A stretch of 7,296 nt of DNA. It comes from Planctomycetaceae bacterium. GTDB lineage: Bacteria; Planctomycetota; Planctomycetia; Pirellulales; Pirellulaceae. Both the position numbers and the translations under genes were made by a program. The stretch is from NCBI GenBank assembly GCA_003501565.1, contig DNPC01000444.1:1-7296 (forward strand). The letters are read 5' to 3'. The notes under the pieces were generated by a model. The model did not search any database and was not told the DNA's origin. It saw only the letters and a list, made by a program, of their open reading frames with translations. Positions 1 through 6,753 of the stretch are shown one piece after another (the stretch's first letter is position 1; every line of letters begins with the position of its first letter).

Positions 1-98
1 TATATTATCACCGCCCACGCTCACAGACCGGTGCGGTCCCCAGCACTCTGCTATCCGGGAAACAACCGACCGCATCACCCAAGGGAAACGTATTGTCG
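1..98. other. Short leader upstream of the SDR gene, with a small hairpin
   Basis: No complete gene is visible here. A perfect 5-bp stem with a 3-nt loop (GACCG at 26-30, CGGTC at 34-38) is present but has no T-run after it, so it is not a convincing terminator. The frame of the downstream SDR gene is open back to the left edge without a stop. The gene could therefore formally begin further left, but the SDR fold starts normally right after the chosen start, so an N-terminal extension is unlikely. AAGGGA at 81-86 is the only purine-rich, ribosome-binding-like stretch. Confidence 0.4.
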
Positions 99-917
99 AT
101 GACACACTTCAGTGGCAAGTCAGCGATTGTTTGTGGGGCAACATCGGGCCTTGGGCTAGTGCTAACGAGACAGTTAGCCCTGCAGGGTGCCAAACGAATC
201 TTGCTGGTAGCCAGAACCACGCCACGACTTGAATCTCTCACCTCGCAGCTACGCGACGAATTCCCTCGCACCGACTTCGATGGCTGGCCAGCCGATATGT
301 GCTCTGCCGATGATGTGTCCGCACTGTCTGAGCGATTAAGAGATGAAGGCCACGGAGGAGTCCAGCTCTTGATTCAAGCAGTTGGCCAGAGCTGGCGCGG
401 CAGCTTGGAAGCTCTCTCACCCGAGGATCTTCAACAACTATTAAGAATCAATGTCTTCAGTAGCCTCAATGCGGTCAACCTGCTTTCCAATCGCATGGCA
501 AATCCAAGCAGCCTAGTTCTAATCGGTTCATTAGCTAGCAAATTTGCACCTCGCTACATCGGCGGATATTCGATCGCCAAACACGCCCTTGCGGCGCTGG
601 CACAAACAGCTCGCTTAGAGCTTGCTAGCAAAGGTATTCATGTAACATTTGCCTGCCCAGGACCGATCGCTCGGGAGGACGCCGGCCAGCGTTATCAAGG
701 AGCTGCTTCAGATTCATTGCCCGCCGAAGCACTCTCTCCCGGAGGCGGTGCAAAGCTGAAAGGACTCGACTCCGATCAGCTTGCCCGCGATATCTTGAGC
801 GCCGCCGCTCGGCTTCGACCCGAGATAATCCGCCCCCGAAAGGCTCGTCTGCTCGCCACACTTTCCGCACTCTCACCCAGCCTGGGCGATTGGATCCTAC
901 GCAAGAAAACAAGCTAG
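99..917 (+). CDS. Classical short-chain dehydrogenase/reductase (SDR family)
   Basis: This encodes a predicted cytoplasmic or membrane-associated NAD(P)H-dependent oxidoreductase of 272 residues. Numbered from the ATG at 99, the glycine-rich cofactor loop GATSGLG is at 13-19, and an Ala-Arg pair with further basic residues follows strand 2 (R39), which favours NADP(H). D66 is the usual adenine-contact acidic residue. The catalytic tetrad is N118, S144, Y157 and K161 (YSIAK), with normal Ser-Tyr spacing, and PGP is at 187-189. The usual NNAG motif is replaced by Q-A-V-G at 93-96. The basic C-terminal tail (PRKARLL through ILRKK) resembles DHRS7-like SDRs, so a lipid or isoprenoid substrate is possible but unproven. 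A TTG at 93 is an alternative start; AAGGGA at 81-86 is better spaced for the TTG (6 nt) than for the ATG (12 nt). The substrate cannot be read from the sequence. Confidence 0.9.
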   Translation: MTHFSGKSAIVCGATSGLGLVLTRQLALQGAKRILLVARTTPRLESLTSQLRDEFPRTDFDGWPADMCSADDVSALSERLRDEGHGGVQLLIQAVGQSWRGSLEALSPEDLQQLLRINVFSSLNAVNLLSNRMANPSSLVLIGSLASKFAPRYIGGYSIAKHALAALAQTARLELASKGIHVTFACPGPIAREDAGQRYQGAASDSLPAEALSPGGGAKLKGLDSDQLARDILSAAARLRPEIIRPRKARLLATLSALSPSLGDWILRKKTS

Positions 918-928
918 CGCTCAGCGCT
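916..928 (+). other. Short GC-rich hairpin overlapping the SDR stop codon
   Basis: AGCGC (916-920) and GCGCT (924-928) can pair around a 3-nt TCA loop, and TGGTTT follows. It overlaps the TAG stop at 915-917. The short stem and weak T content make it at best a poor intrinsic terminator. The rest of the 132-bp gap up to the next gene (918-1049) shows no gene or other clear site. Confidence 0.25.
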
Positions 929-1049
929 TGGTTTCGCGCTGCGCCGGTTGGGACTGGCCTGCGGCGACGCGGCGTTGATCTTGTCTGCGGCATCCCGGTT
1001 CGACTACCCTCCAGCGGCGTTCGGTGGGTGACCACGATTCGTTCTCTCA

Positions 1050-2330
1050 ATGCAAGCATTGGGCGAATGGTGCGGAACGCAAATTGTCCATGCACCGTAC
1101 AGGATGGAATCTGTGAGAACTTTCCGCCAACCTGCAGCCGCGATTGATCCGACCCGGTTCGTTCGCCATCGAAAGTACCTTTTTCCACTGAAGCGTGGGA
1201 AATTTGGGGCGCCAGCTCCAAATCAAATGGCGTCGATCGATCAGCTCTGTGAGCGGTATCCTGACAAAGTCTTTCAAACGCATCTCCAATCGACTGAACC
1301 GCAGCAACCGGAGCTGTTTAAGTTCCATATTGTCGACAACGGTGACACCAGTGAGTTTGAGACCCACTGTTTCTTCCAGTCCGCAGGAGCGGTAACTAGC
1401 TTCCTCGAAGGCTCATCAGTCGACCGAACCTGTTGTTTGGTTGGACCTAACAACACATCGGTCGAGGAAACCGCGTTCAACCTGAGCACTCGTCAGCTGA
1501 TAAAGTCGCTGAAACTGGGTGTTTTCAATCCCTATATCCGTCGCTACCGACGGCAAGGTGACCTGTGCGCGCGACGTTCGCTACCATTGCCAATGCGGTT
1601 GAGCGGTACCGTCGCCTCGCTGAATTGCTTGTCGGCACACAACTACTTCCACTGGATGGTCGAAGTGGTGCCTCGCATCGCCGGTATCGAAATGGCGGGA
1701 ATTGAGTGCGACTACTACCTGATCGACTGCCTGAGTGGATTTCAACGTCAAGTCTTAGCATTGCTTGGCATTCCGGATGAAAAGCTCATCCAGCCCCACT
1801 GCCACTTGAACGTTGAGTGTGACCGGCTGTTGCATGTGACTCAAGGCAACTCGGCAATGCACACGCATTTTAAGAAGATGATCGACCGCAATGTAGACGC
1901 TGACCCTAACGCTCAGCGCCAGATCTACATTAGCCGCAAGAAGGCGATCAATCGGAAGATCGTAAACGAACCGGAGCTGGAAGAGATTCTGGCGGCAAGA
2001 GGATTTGAAATCGTTTGCTTCGAGGATCTGACGGTTGCTCAGCAATTCAAGATCGCTGGCGAAGCTCGCACCATTGTTACCGCCCACGGCGCGGCTCTGG
2101 CGAACACCATGTTCGCCCGCCCCGGGACAAACATAGTTGAAATGTATCCACGCCAACGTGGCAACATCACGCTTTACCCGGCACTGAGCCATTCAAGGGG
2201 CCTGAGACACTTCACCGTGCTGGGCGACTACACGCCGCTGTGGAAGAACATACGCGTGGATTGGAAGAATGTTTCGATCGCGCTGGACCTGATTGATTCT
2301 CAAGCGGTACCATCTCGTTCGGCCGCATAG
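1050..2330 (+). CDS. GT61-family (DUF563) glycosyltransferase
   Basis: This is a predicted glycosyltransferase of 426 residues, of the family often annotated as capsular polysaccharide biosynthesis protein. The conserved half lies in the C-terminal 240 residues. It has N-Y-F-H-W-M-V-E at 198-205, the basic block YISRKKAINRKIVNE at 293-307, and HGAALANTMFARPGTNIVEM at 346-365, which is the family's nucleotide-sugar end signature. The first 170 residues are not recognisable to me. There is no signal peptide or membrane segment, so it probably acts in the cytoplasm on a surface glycan or glycolipid precursor. An in-frame TGA at 1029-1031 makes ATG 1050 the first possible start; no Shine-Dalgarno sequence is seen, and ATG 1104 is an alternative. 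It lies 132 bp after the SDR gene on the same strand, so co-transcription is possible. Donor and acceptor sugars are unknown. Confidence 0.88.
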   Translation: MQALGEWCGTQIVHAPYRMESVRTFRQPAAAIDPTRFVRHRKYLFPLKRGKFGAPAPNQMASIDQLCERYPDKVFQTHLQSTEPQQPELFKFHIVDNGDTSEFETHCFFQSAGAVTSFLEGSSVDRTCCLVGPNNTSVEETAFNLSTRQLIKSLKLGVFNPYIRRYRRQGDLCARRSLPLPMRLSGTVASLNCLSAHNYFHWMVEVVPRIAGIEMAGIECDYYLIDCLSGFQRQVLALLGIPDEKLIQPHCHLNVECDRLLHVTQGNSAMHTHFKKMIDRNVDADPNAQRQIYISRKKAINRKIVNEPELEEILAARGFEIVCFEDLTVAQQFKIAGEARTIVTAHGAALANTMFARPGTNIVEMYPRQRGNITLYPALSHSRGLRHFTVLGDYTPLWKNIRVDWKNVSIALDLIDSQAVPSRSAA

Positions 2331-2546
2331 ACCTTTCAAGAACAACCGGCTGCGACTAAGCGCCGTCAGCAATTCAACGCGGTTGTGTTCAATCTAAGTC
2401 TCCAAAAGAGATGCCCTCCGGCTGAGCTTGCTTTCTTGCTATTCAAGCCTGACCCGCCGTTTTGTCGCGGCGGCAACACCACGCATGACAACCGATTCGC
2501 TAGAATGCGGAACCCCATCCCGCATAGTTCCTAACGAGTCATTTCA
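2331..2546. other. Non-coding gap between the GT61 and sulfatase genes
   Basis: No credible gene is present in these 216 bp. A perfect 6-bp inverted repeat, CCGCCG (2454-2459) and CGGCGG (2468-2473), has an 8-nt loop. It is not followed by a T-run, so it is not a good intrinsic terminator. The gap probably contains the end of the GT61 transcript and the promoter region of the sulfatase gene. Confidence 0.4.
2501..2506 (+). promoter_or_regulatory. Possible -10 element (TAGAAT) upstream of the sulfatase gene
   Basis: TAGAAT matches the sigma-70 type -10 consensus at five of six bases and starts 46 nt before the sulfatase ATG, a plausible distance for a short 5' leader. No good -35 hexamer lies 16-18 bp upstream; ATGACA at 2485-2490 resembles one but is only 10 bp away. 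This is a weak call based on sequence likeness only. Confidence 0.25.
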
Positions 2547-3959
2547 ATGAAACAGCCACTTTGGTTATTCATGATTGCGGTAATTGCTGCTGCCGGTCTT
2601 CTTCCGCTGTGCATCGCCCGGGCTGCCGACAAATCAGAAACCTCAAAACCCAACTTCGTCGTCATCTTTTGTGACGATCTTGGCTACGGTGACCTCGGTT
2701 GCTTCGGACATCCAACGATCAAGACACCACGACTTGATCAGATGGCCATCGAAGGTCAGCGCTGGACGCAGTTTTACTCCGCTGCACCTGTTTGCACACC
2801 CAGCCGCGCGGCCTTGTTGACAGGACGCCTCCCACTGCGAAGTGGAATGTGCAGCGACCGCCGACGCGTCCTGTTCCCCAACTCTAAAGGCGGTCTGCCC
2901 GCCAGTGAAGTGACGATTGCAGAAATGCTGAGGGAGGCTGGTTATGCGACTGCCTGCGTCGGGAAGTGGCACCTTGGACACCATGAGGAGTTCTTGCCCA
3001 CCAACCATGGATTTGATTCGTACTTTGGCATCCCCTACAGCAACGACATGGATCGAGCCAAGTCCGCACCCAAGGGCCGCACGAGTATCTTCCAGCCGCA
3101 GAGCGAGTACTTCGAAGTGCCGATCCTGCGGGACTTGGAAGAAATCGAACGACCGGCCCACCAGACGACGCTAACGCTACGCTACACGCAACAAGCGACC
3201 AAGTTCATCAGCGAGCAACCCAAGGACAAACCCTTTTTCCTTTACCTCGCGCACTCGATGCCACATGTTCCGTTGTTCAGAAGTCCTGATTTTGAAAATC
3301 AAAGCCTGCGTGGCTTGTATGGAGATGTGATTGAGGAGATCGATTGGAGCGTTGGCCAAATCCTCGATTCACTAGAAAATGCGGGTGTCGCGGAAAACAC
3401 TCTCGTCGTTTTCACCAGCGACAACGGACCTTGGACCAGCCAACTTGACCACGGCGGTTCGGCTGGCCTGCTGCACGAAGGTAAGGGCACAACATGGGAA
3501 GGCGGCATGCGTGAACCCACTCTCATGTGGTGGCCAGAAACCATCCAACCCGGTACCGTTGCCGACCTGGGATCAACTATGGACTTACTAGCAACGTTTG
3601 CGGCCCTATCAGGCGCTCAAAAGCCAAGCGGACGAACGCTCGACAGCTTCGACCTGAGCGGACCAATCACCGGCCAAGGCCCTTCGCCACGTGAGCACAT
3701 CTTTTACTACCGTGGTTACCAATTAATGGCGGTTAGGCATCGTGAATACAAGGTCCACTACCAGCAACAGGGTTCTTACGGCACCGAGCCGAAAAAACGC
3801 ACCAAATGCGAGCCACCGAAGCTCTACCACCTGGAGATTGATCCCTCCGAGCGTTACAACATTGCTGCGGAAAATCCAGAAGTGATCGCGGAAATAGACG
3901 CCTTAGTCGTCACGCATCGCAGCTCGCTCAAGCCCGCACCCAGCCAGCTGGAGCATTAG
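2547..3959 (+). CDS. Exported formylglycine-dependent sulfatase (arylsulfatase A-like, S1 family)
   Basis: This enzyme hydrolyses sulfate esters, probably on a sulfated polysaccharide, outside the cytoplasm. Its 470 residues begin with a Sec signal peptide: a positively charged start, a hydrophobic core at about 5-21, and a likely cut after A26 in A-R-A. Metal ligands D43 and D44 follow. The sulfatase signature CTPSR at 83-87 places C83 as the residue oxidised to formylglycine, with R87 beside it. K140 and H142 lie in GKWHLG, H240 in MPHVP, D292 and N293 in SDNG, and K313 in EGKGTTWEGG. Together these match the full active-site set of arylsulfatase A, so the enzyme should be active if matured by a formylglycine-generating enzyme, which is not in this window. 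An in-frame TAA at 2532-2534 fixes ATG 2547 as the first start; no Shine-Dalgarno sequence is seen. The exact substrate cannot be told; planctomycetes carry many paralogues. Confidence 0.95.
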   Translation: MKQPLWLFMIAVIAAAGLLPLCIARAADKSETSKPNFVVIFCDDLGYGDLGCFGHPTIKTPRLDQMAIEGQRWTQFYSAAPVCTPSRAALLTGRLPLRSGMCSDRRRVLFPNSKGGLPASEVTIAEMLREAGYATACVGKWHLGHHEEFLPTNHGFDSYFGIPYSNDMDRAKSAPKGRTSIFQPQSEYFEVPILRDLEEIERPAHQTTLTLRYTQQATKFISEQPKDKPFFLYLAHSMPHVPLFRSPDFENQSLRGLYGDVIEEIDWSVGQILDSLENAGVAENTLVVFTSDNGPWTSQLDHGGSAGLLHEGKGTTWEGGMREPTLMWWPETIQPGTVADLGSTMDLLATFAALSGAQKPSGRTLDSFDLSGPITGQGPSPREHIFYYRGYQLMAVRHREYKVHYQQQGSYGTEPKKRTKCEPPKLYHLEIDPSERYNIAAENPEVIAEIDALVVTHRSSLKPAPSQLEH

Positions 3960-3983
3960 TCCGCATCGCGGGTCCCCACTGAC

Positions 3984-4070
3984 GTTCGGTGAGCGATAAA
4001 GCACGTGCCGTCGGTGTAAGCAGTCTGACTACCCCTCATGCCGGCGGCTAGCGCCTCGCCGCTCACGAAC
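3984..4070 (+). repeat. Extended imperfect hairpin upstream of xylA (leader RNA or dispersed palindromic repeat)
   Basis: Two nested stems can be paired by hand. The outer stem joins 3984-3995 to 4060-4070 with 11 Watson-Crick pairs and one bulged G (3988 or 3989). The inner stem joins 4007-4017 to 4038-4048 with 11 pairs, three of them G-U (4011/4044, 4015/4040, 4016/4039). Between them is a symmetric 11-by-11 internal loop; the apical loop is 20 nt. The 3' half contains the palindromic core CCGGCGGCTAGCGCC (4041-4055), which also allows competing small hairpins. It starts 24 bp after the sulfatase stop and ends 32 nt before the xylA ATG, with no T-run after it. It could be a cis-acting leader of xylA, a transcript-end structure of the sulfatase mRNA, or one copy of a repeat scattered between genes. 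I do not recognise it as a known riboswitch. Confidence 0.55.
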
Positions 4071-4102
4071 CGATCCACAAACATCAACACAAGCAAAGAA
4101 CC
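4071..4102 (+). promoter_or_regulatory. A/C-rich leader directly before the xylA start codon
   Basis: Twenty-seven of 32 bases are A or C, with only three G and two T, and there is no Shine-Dalgarno sequence before the ATG at 4103. Such a stretch is likely unstructured and would keep the start codon open next to the folded element upstream. This is an inference from base composition. Confidence 0.3.
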
Positions 4103-5413
4103 ATGACGCAATTCCCGGAAATCTCTCGCATCGAATACGAAGGTCCTGACAGCAAGAACGATCTGGCATTCAAGTGGTACAACCCCGATGAAGTGATCGA
4201 AGGCAAGTCGATGAAGGACCACCTTCGGTTCAGCATTGTGTACTGGCATACCATGCGAGGTACCGGTGGCGACCCATTCGGCCCTGGCACGGCCGTTCGG
4301 CCCTGGGATGACGGAAGTGAAAGTGTCGACAATGCACTTAAACGAGTGGAAGTCGCTTTCGAGATTTTCGAAAAACTCCAGGCTCCCTACTACGCGTTTC
4401 ACGATCGCGATGTCGCACCAGAGGGCAGTTCACTGAAGCAATCCCATGCGAACTTTGACCGCATCGCTGAATCACTGGCTGAACATCAGCAAAAGACTGG
4501 TGTCAAATTACTGTGGGGCACTTGCAACCTATTCAGCAACCCGCGTTTCATGCACGGTGCGGCCACCAGTTGCAATGTTGACGTATTCGCCTTCGCTGCA
4601 GCGCAAGTCAAAAAGTGCCTCGAAGTGACCAAATCGCTCGGCGGAGAGAACTACGTGTTCTGGGGCGGGCGCGAAGGCTACCAAAGCCTTTACAACACGG
4701 ACATGAAACGCGAGCTAGATCACCTTGCGGGCTTTTTCCACATGGCAGTCGACTACGCCAAGGAAATTGGCTTCGACGGTCAATTCTTGATTGAACCTAA
4801 GCCCAAGGAACCCACAAAACACCAGTACGATTCCGATGCAGCTGCATGCTTGAATTTCTTGCGTGCTTACGATTTGCTACCACATTTCAAGCTGAACCTC
4901 GAAACCAACCACGCAACACTGGCTGGTCATACGATGATGCATGAGCTCGATTACGCTGGCCACCAAGGCGCACTGGGCTCGATTGACGCCAACACTGGCG
5001 ACTTGCTGCTCGGCTGGGACACCGACCAGTTCCCCACCAATCTGTACGATACCGCTCAGTGCATGCTGATGATTCTCAAGCACGGCGGCCTGGGCTCTGG
5101 CGGAGTGAACTTCGACGCCAAGGTGCGCCGCGAGAGCTTTGAGCCGATCGATTTATTCCACGCACACGTCGGCGGAATGGACGCGTTTGCACGCGGTTTG
5201 AAGATTGCCGCTGCCATCCGCGCTGATGGACGTATGGAAGAAGTTGTCAAAACACGCTACAGCAGCTGGGATGGTGAACTTGGCCAGAAGATCGAGGCCG
5301 GCAACGCTTCCTTTGCCGAGCTCGAAAGCTACATGCTCGAAAAGGGCGAAATTGCCCCCAACGCCAGCGGCCGCCAAGAAATGCTCGAGAATATTTTCAA
5401 CGATTATCTCTAG
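4103..5413 (+). CDS. xylA: Xylose isomerase, class II
   Basis: XylA converts D-xylose to D-xylulose in the cytoplasm (and D-glucose to D-fructose more slowly), using two divalent metals. The 436 residues match the usual length of the long class II enzymes. Catalytic H100 and D103 lie in FHDRD. E231 and K233 lie in EPKPKEP, E267 and H270 in NLETNHATLAGH, D295 in SIDAN, D306 and D308 in WDTDQF, and D338 in NFDAK. This is the complete metal-binding and hydride-shift set, offset by one from the Thermotoga numbering I recall. An in-frame TAG at 4049-4051 limits the start, and ATG 4103 fits the family N-terminus. The NagA-like gene begins 30-42 bp after the stop, suggesting an operon. No xylulokinase gene is in the window, so pentose use would depend on a kinase elsewhere. 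Confidence 0.97.
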   Translation: MTQFPEISRIEYEGPDSKNDLAFKWYNPDEVIEGKSMKDHLRFSIVYWHTMRGTGGDPFGPGTAVRPWDDGSESVDNALKRVEVAFEIFEKLQAPYYAFHDRDVAPEGSSLKQSHANFDRIAESLAEHQQKTGVKLLWGTCNLFSNPRFMHGAATSCNVDVFAFAAAQVKKCLEVTKSLGGENYVFWGGREGYQSLYNTDMKRELDHLAGFFHMAVDYAKEIGFDGQFLIEPKPKEPTKHQYDSDAAACLNFLRAYDLLPHFKLNLETNHATLAGHTMMHELDYAGHQGALGSIDANTGDLLLGWDTDQFPTNLYDTAQCMLMILKHGGLGSGGVNFDAKVRRESFEPIDLFHAHVGGMDAFARGLKIAAAIRADGRMEEVVKTRYSSWDGELGQKIEAGNASFAELESYMLEKGEIAPNASGRQEMLENIFNDYL

Positions 5414-5428
5414 GTGAGCGTTCCTCAC
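5414..5428 (+). other. Small hairpin between xylA and the nagA-like gene
   Basis: GTGAG (5414-5418) and CTCAC (5424-5428) form a perfect 5-bp stem with a CGTTC loop directly after the xylA TAG. There is no T-run, so it is not a clear terminator; it could affect mRNA stability or reinitiation. GGTGAGCG at 5413-5420 also occurs at 3988-3995 in the folded element upstream of xylA, which may be chance. Confidence 0.25.
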
Positions 5429-5455
5429 TGAGACCCCGCTTGCGTGGTGACTCCT

Positions 5456-6655
5456 ATGCAACGCCCAATCGCTTTCGCAGGCGGAACCGTCGTTGAGCCG
5501 GATCGGCTGCTGGAGAATGCGTTCGTCGAAACCCACGCTGGCAAAATAACTCGCGTGGGCCCCTCTGAACTCTTTGATGCATCAGGCTGGCTTGCAGACG
5601 GCGGCCAAATCGTCGACTGCGCTGGAGCCATCGTAGCGCCTGGTTTCATAGACCTTCACGTCCACGGCGGTTGCGGTGCCGACTTTATGGACGGCACACC
5701 GGGCGCTGTCCAGACCGCGTGTGACGCACACGCCCGCCACGGTACAACAACGTTGTTCGCGACGACCACCACGGGCAGCCCCGCAGAAATCCACGCATGC
5801 CTCGAAGCTTGCCGAGCCTACCAGAAAAGTCCGACGTCGCTAAACCTCGCTGGCGTGCACCTCTATGGACCCTACTTCGCCGAGGGCAAAGTTGGCTGCC
5901 ATTCAGATCAGGGCCGGCGCGAGCCCGATCCATCCGAGTTTGAGGACTACTTCAAAGACGACTTGGTCAGAATCGCGACCTGCGCTGCGGAACTCCCTGG
6001 CGCTGCGGAGTTCTATCGTGCGGCCGACCAAGCTGGCTGCTTGATCACCTGCGGGCATTCCAACGCGAGCTGGCCCGAGCTGCAAACGGCCTTCAACCTC
6101 GGCATGCGCCACGTCGATCACTTTTGGTGTGCGATGAGCAGCGTTGTGTCGCTGCGCACGCGTTTTGGAACTCCAATGCAAGCCAGCATGGCCGAGTTTG
6201 TGTTGATGAACAAAGAGATGAGTACCGAAGTGATCGCCGACGGGCACCATTTGTCAGCAGAGCTGCTTGAATTCGCGTACCGCATGCTCGGCCCGCAGCG
6301 TCTTTGTTTGGTAACCGACTGCAATCGAGCGCTTGACATGCCCGCGGGTGAATACCGCTTTGGGAACCTTGAGACTGGCAGCATGTTTGAAAGCGACGGC
6401 CATGTCGGTTGGGCACCTGGCAGGACGAGCCTGGCCAGCTCGATTGTCGGAATGGACCACATGGTCCGTGCAATGAAGAATGTAACCTCAGCGAGCTTGC
6501 CCGAAGTCATCCGCATGGCCACCCTCACCCCCGCCCAGCGCGCCGGAATCTCGGATACAACCGGCAGTTTAGCCCCCGACAAATCCGCAGACATCGTCGT
6601 TCTTGACCAGCACCTCAATGTGAAGGCGACGTATTCCGGCGGAACGAGACTTTAG
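5456..6655 (+). CDS. nagA: NagA-like amidohydrolase (N-acetylglucosamine-6-phosphate deacetylase family), variant metal site
   Basis: The family removes acetate from N-acetylglucosamine-6-phosphate in the cytoplasm. This copy has 399 residues, the usual length. Numbered from ATG 5456, it has the H-x-H pair H68 and H70 in PGFIDLHVHGG, H201 in GHSNA, H222 in VDHFWCAM, D-G-x-H with H266, and catalytic D288 in VTDC. The C-terminal stretch PEVIRMATLTPAQRAG and the closing ADIVVLD are typical. The oddity is H-L-Y-G-P at 135-139, where the family normally has H-L-E-G-P and the glutamate binds metal. The usual T-H-L-F/Y-N-A-M is also changed to D-H-F-W-C-A-M. The family is clear, but the substrate may differ from GlcNAc-6-phosphate. 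GTG at 5444 and 5447 are alternative starts. It sits 42 bp after xylA and is probably co-transcribed. No nagB is visible. Confidence 0.85.
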   Translation: MQRPIAFAGGTVVEPDRLLENAFVETHAGKITRVGPSELFDASGWLADGGQIVDCAGAIVAPGFIDLHVHGGCGADFMDGTPGAVQTACDAHARHGTTTLFATTTTGSPAEIHACLEACRAYQKSPTSLNLAGVHLYGPYFAEGKVGCHSDQGRREPDPSEFEDYFKDDLVRIATCAAELPGAAEFYRAADQAGCLITCGHSNASWPELQTAFNLGMRHVDHFWCAMSSVVSLRTRFGTPMQASMAEFVLMNKEMSTEVIADGHHLSAELLEFAYRMLGPQRLCLVTDCNRALDMPAGEYRFGNLETGSMFESDGHVGWAPGRTSLASSIVGMDHMVRAMKNVTSASLPEVIRMATLTPAQRAGISDTTGSLAPDKSADIVVLDQHLNVKATYSGGTRL

Positions 6656-6753
6656 CACCATTCGCGTTCACGAAAAAATTGCAGCCCAGTGTGCATTCGA
6701 GCAAAAGCTTCATCTCGACGCATCTATAACTGGACGCCCGGGCTTGGCTGGTC
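6656..6753. other. Convergent intergenic region between the nagA-like gene and hpnE
   Basis: These 98 bp separate two converging genes. They contain a weak TTCG/CGAA inverted repeat (6661-6664 and 6671-6674), followed on the plus strand by an A-run rather than a T-run, and an 8-bp GCCCGGGC palindrome at 6736-6743. Neither makes a proper intrinsic terminator on either strand, so the way transcription ends here is not visible. Confidence 0.4.

Noticed and set aside
890..1147. Open frame of 85 codons on the plus strand bridging the SDR and GT61 genes
   Set aside because: It overlaps the ends of both genes in another frame, has no motif and no ribosome-binding site.
625..1221. Open frame of 198 codons on the minus strand across the SDR end and GT61 start
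   Set aside because: It overlaps two well-supported genes on the other strand, has no recognisable motif, and its composition is typical of an antisense shadow.
2601..2615. Cysteine at residue 22 of the sulfatase considered as a lipoprotein anchor
   Set aside because: The preceding residues L-P-L do not fit a lipobox, and a normal signal peptidase I site (A-R-A) follows at once.
2643..3161. Open frame of 172 codons on the minus strand inside the sulfatase gene
   Set aside because: It lies fully antisense to a gene with an intact active site, and its translation has no family features.
6118..6618. Open frame of 166 codons on the minus strand inside the NagA-like gene
   Set aside because: It is antisense to conserved NagA motifs and is explained as a shadow of the high-G+C codon pattern.
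6736..6743. GCCCGGGC palindrome considered as a bidirectional terminator
   Set aside because: It has no loop and no adjacent T-run on either strand.
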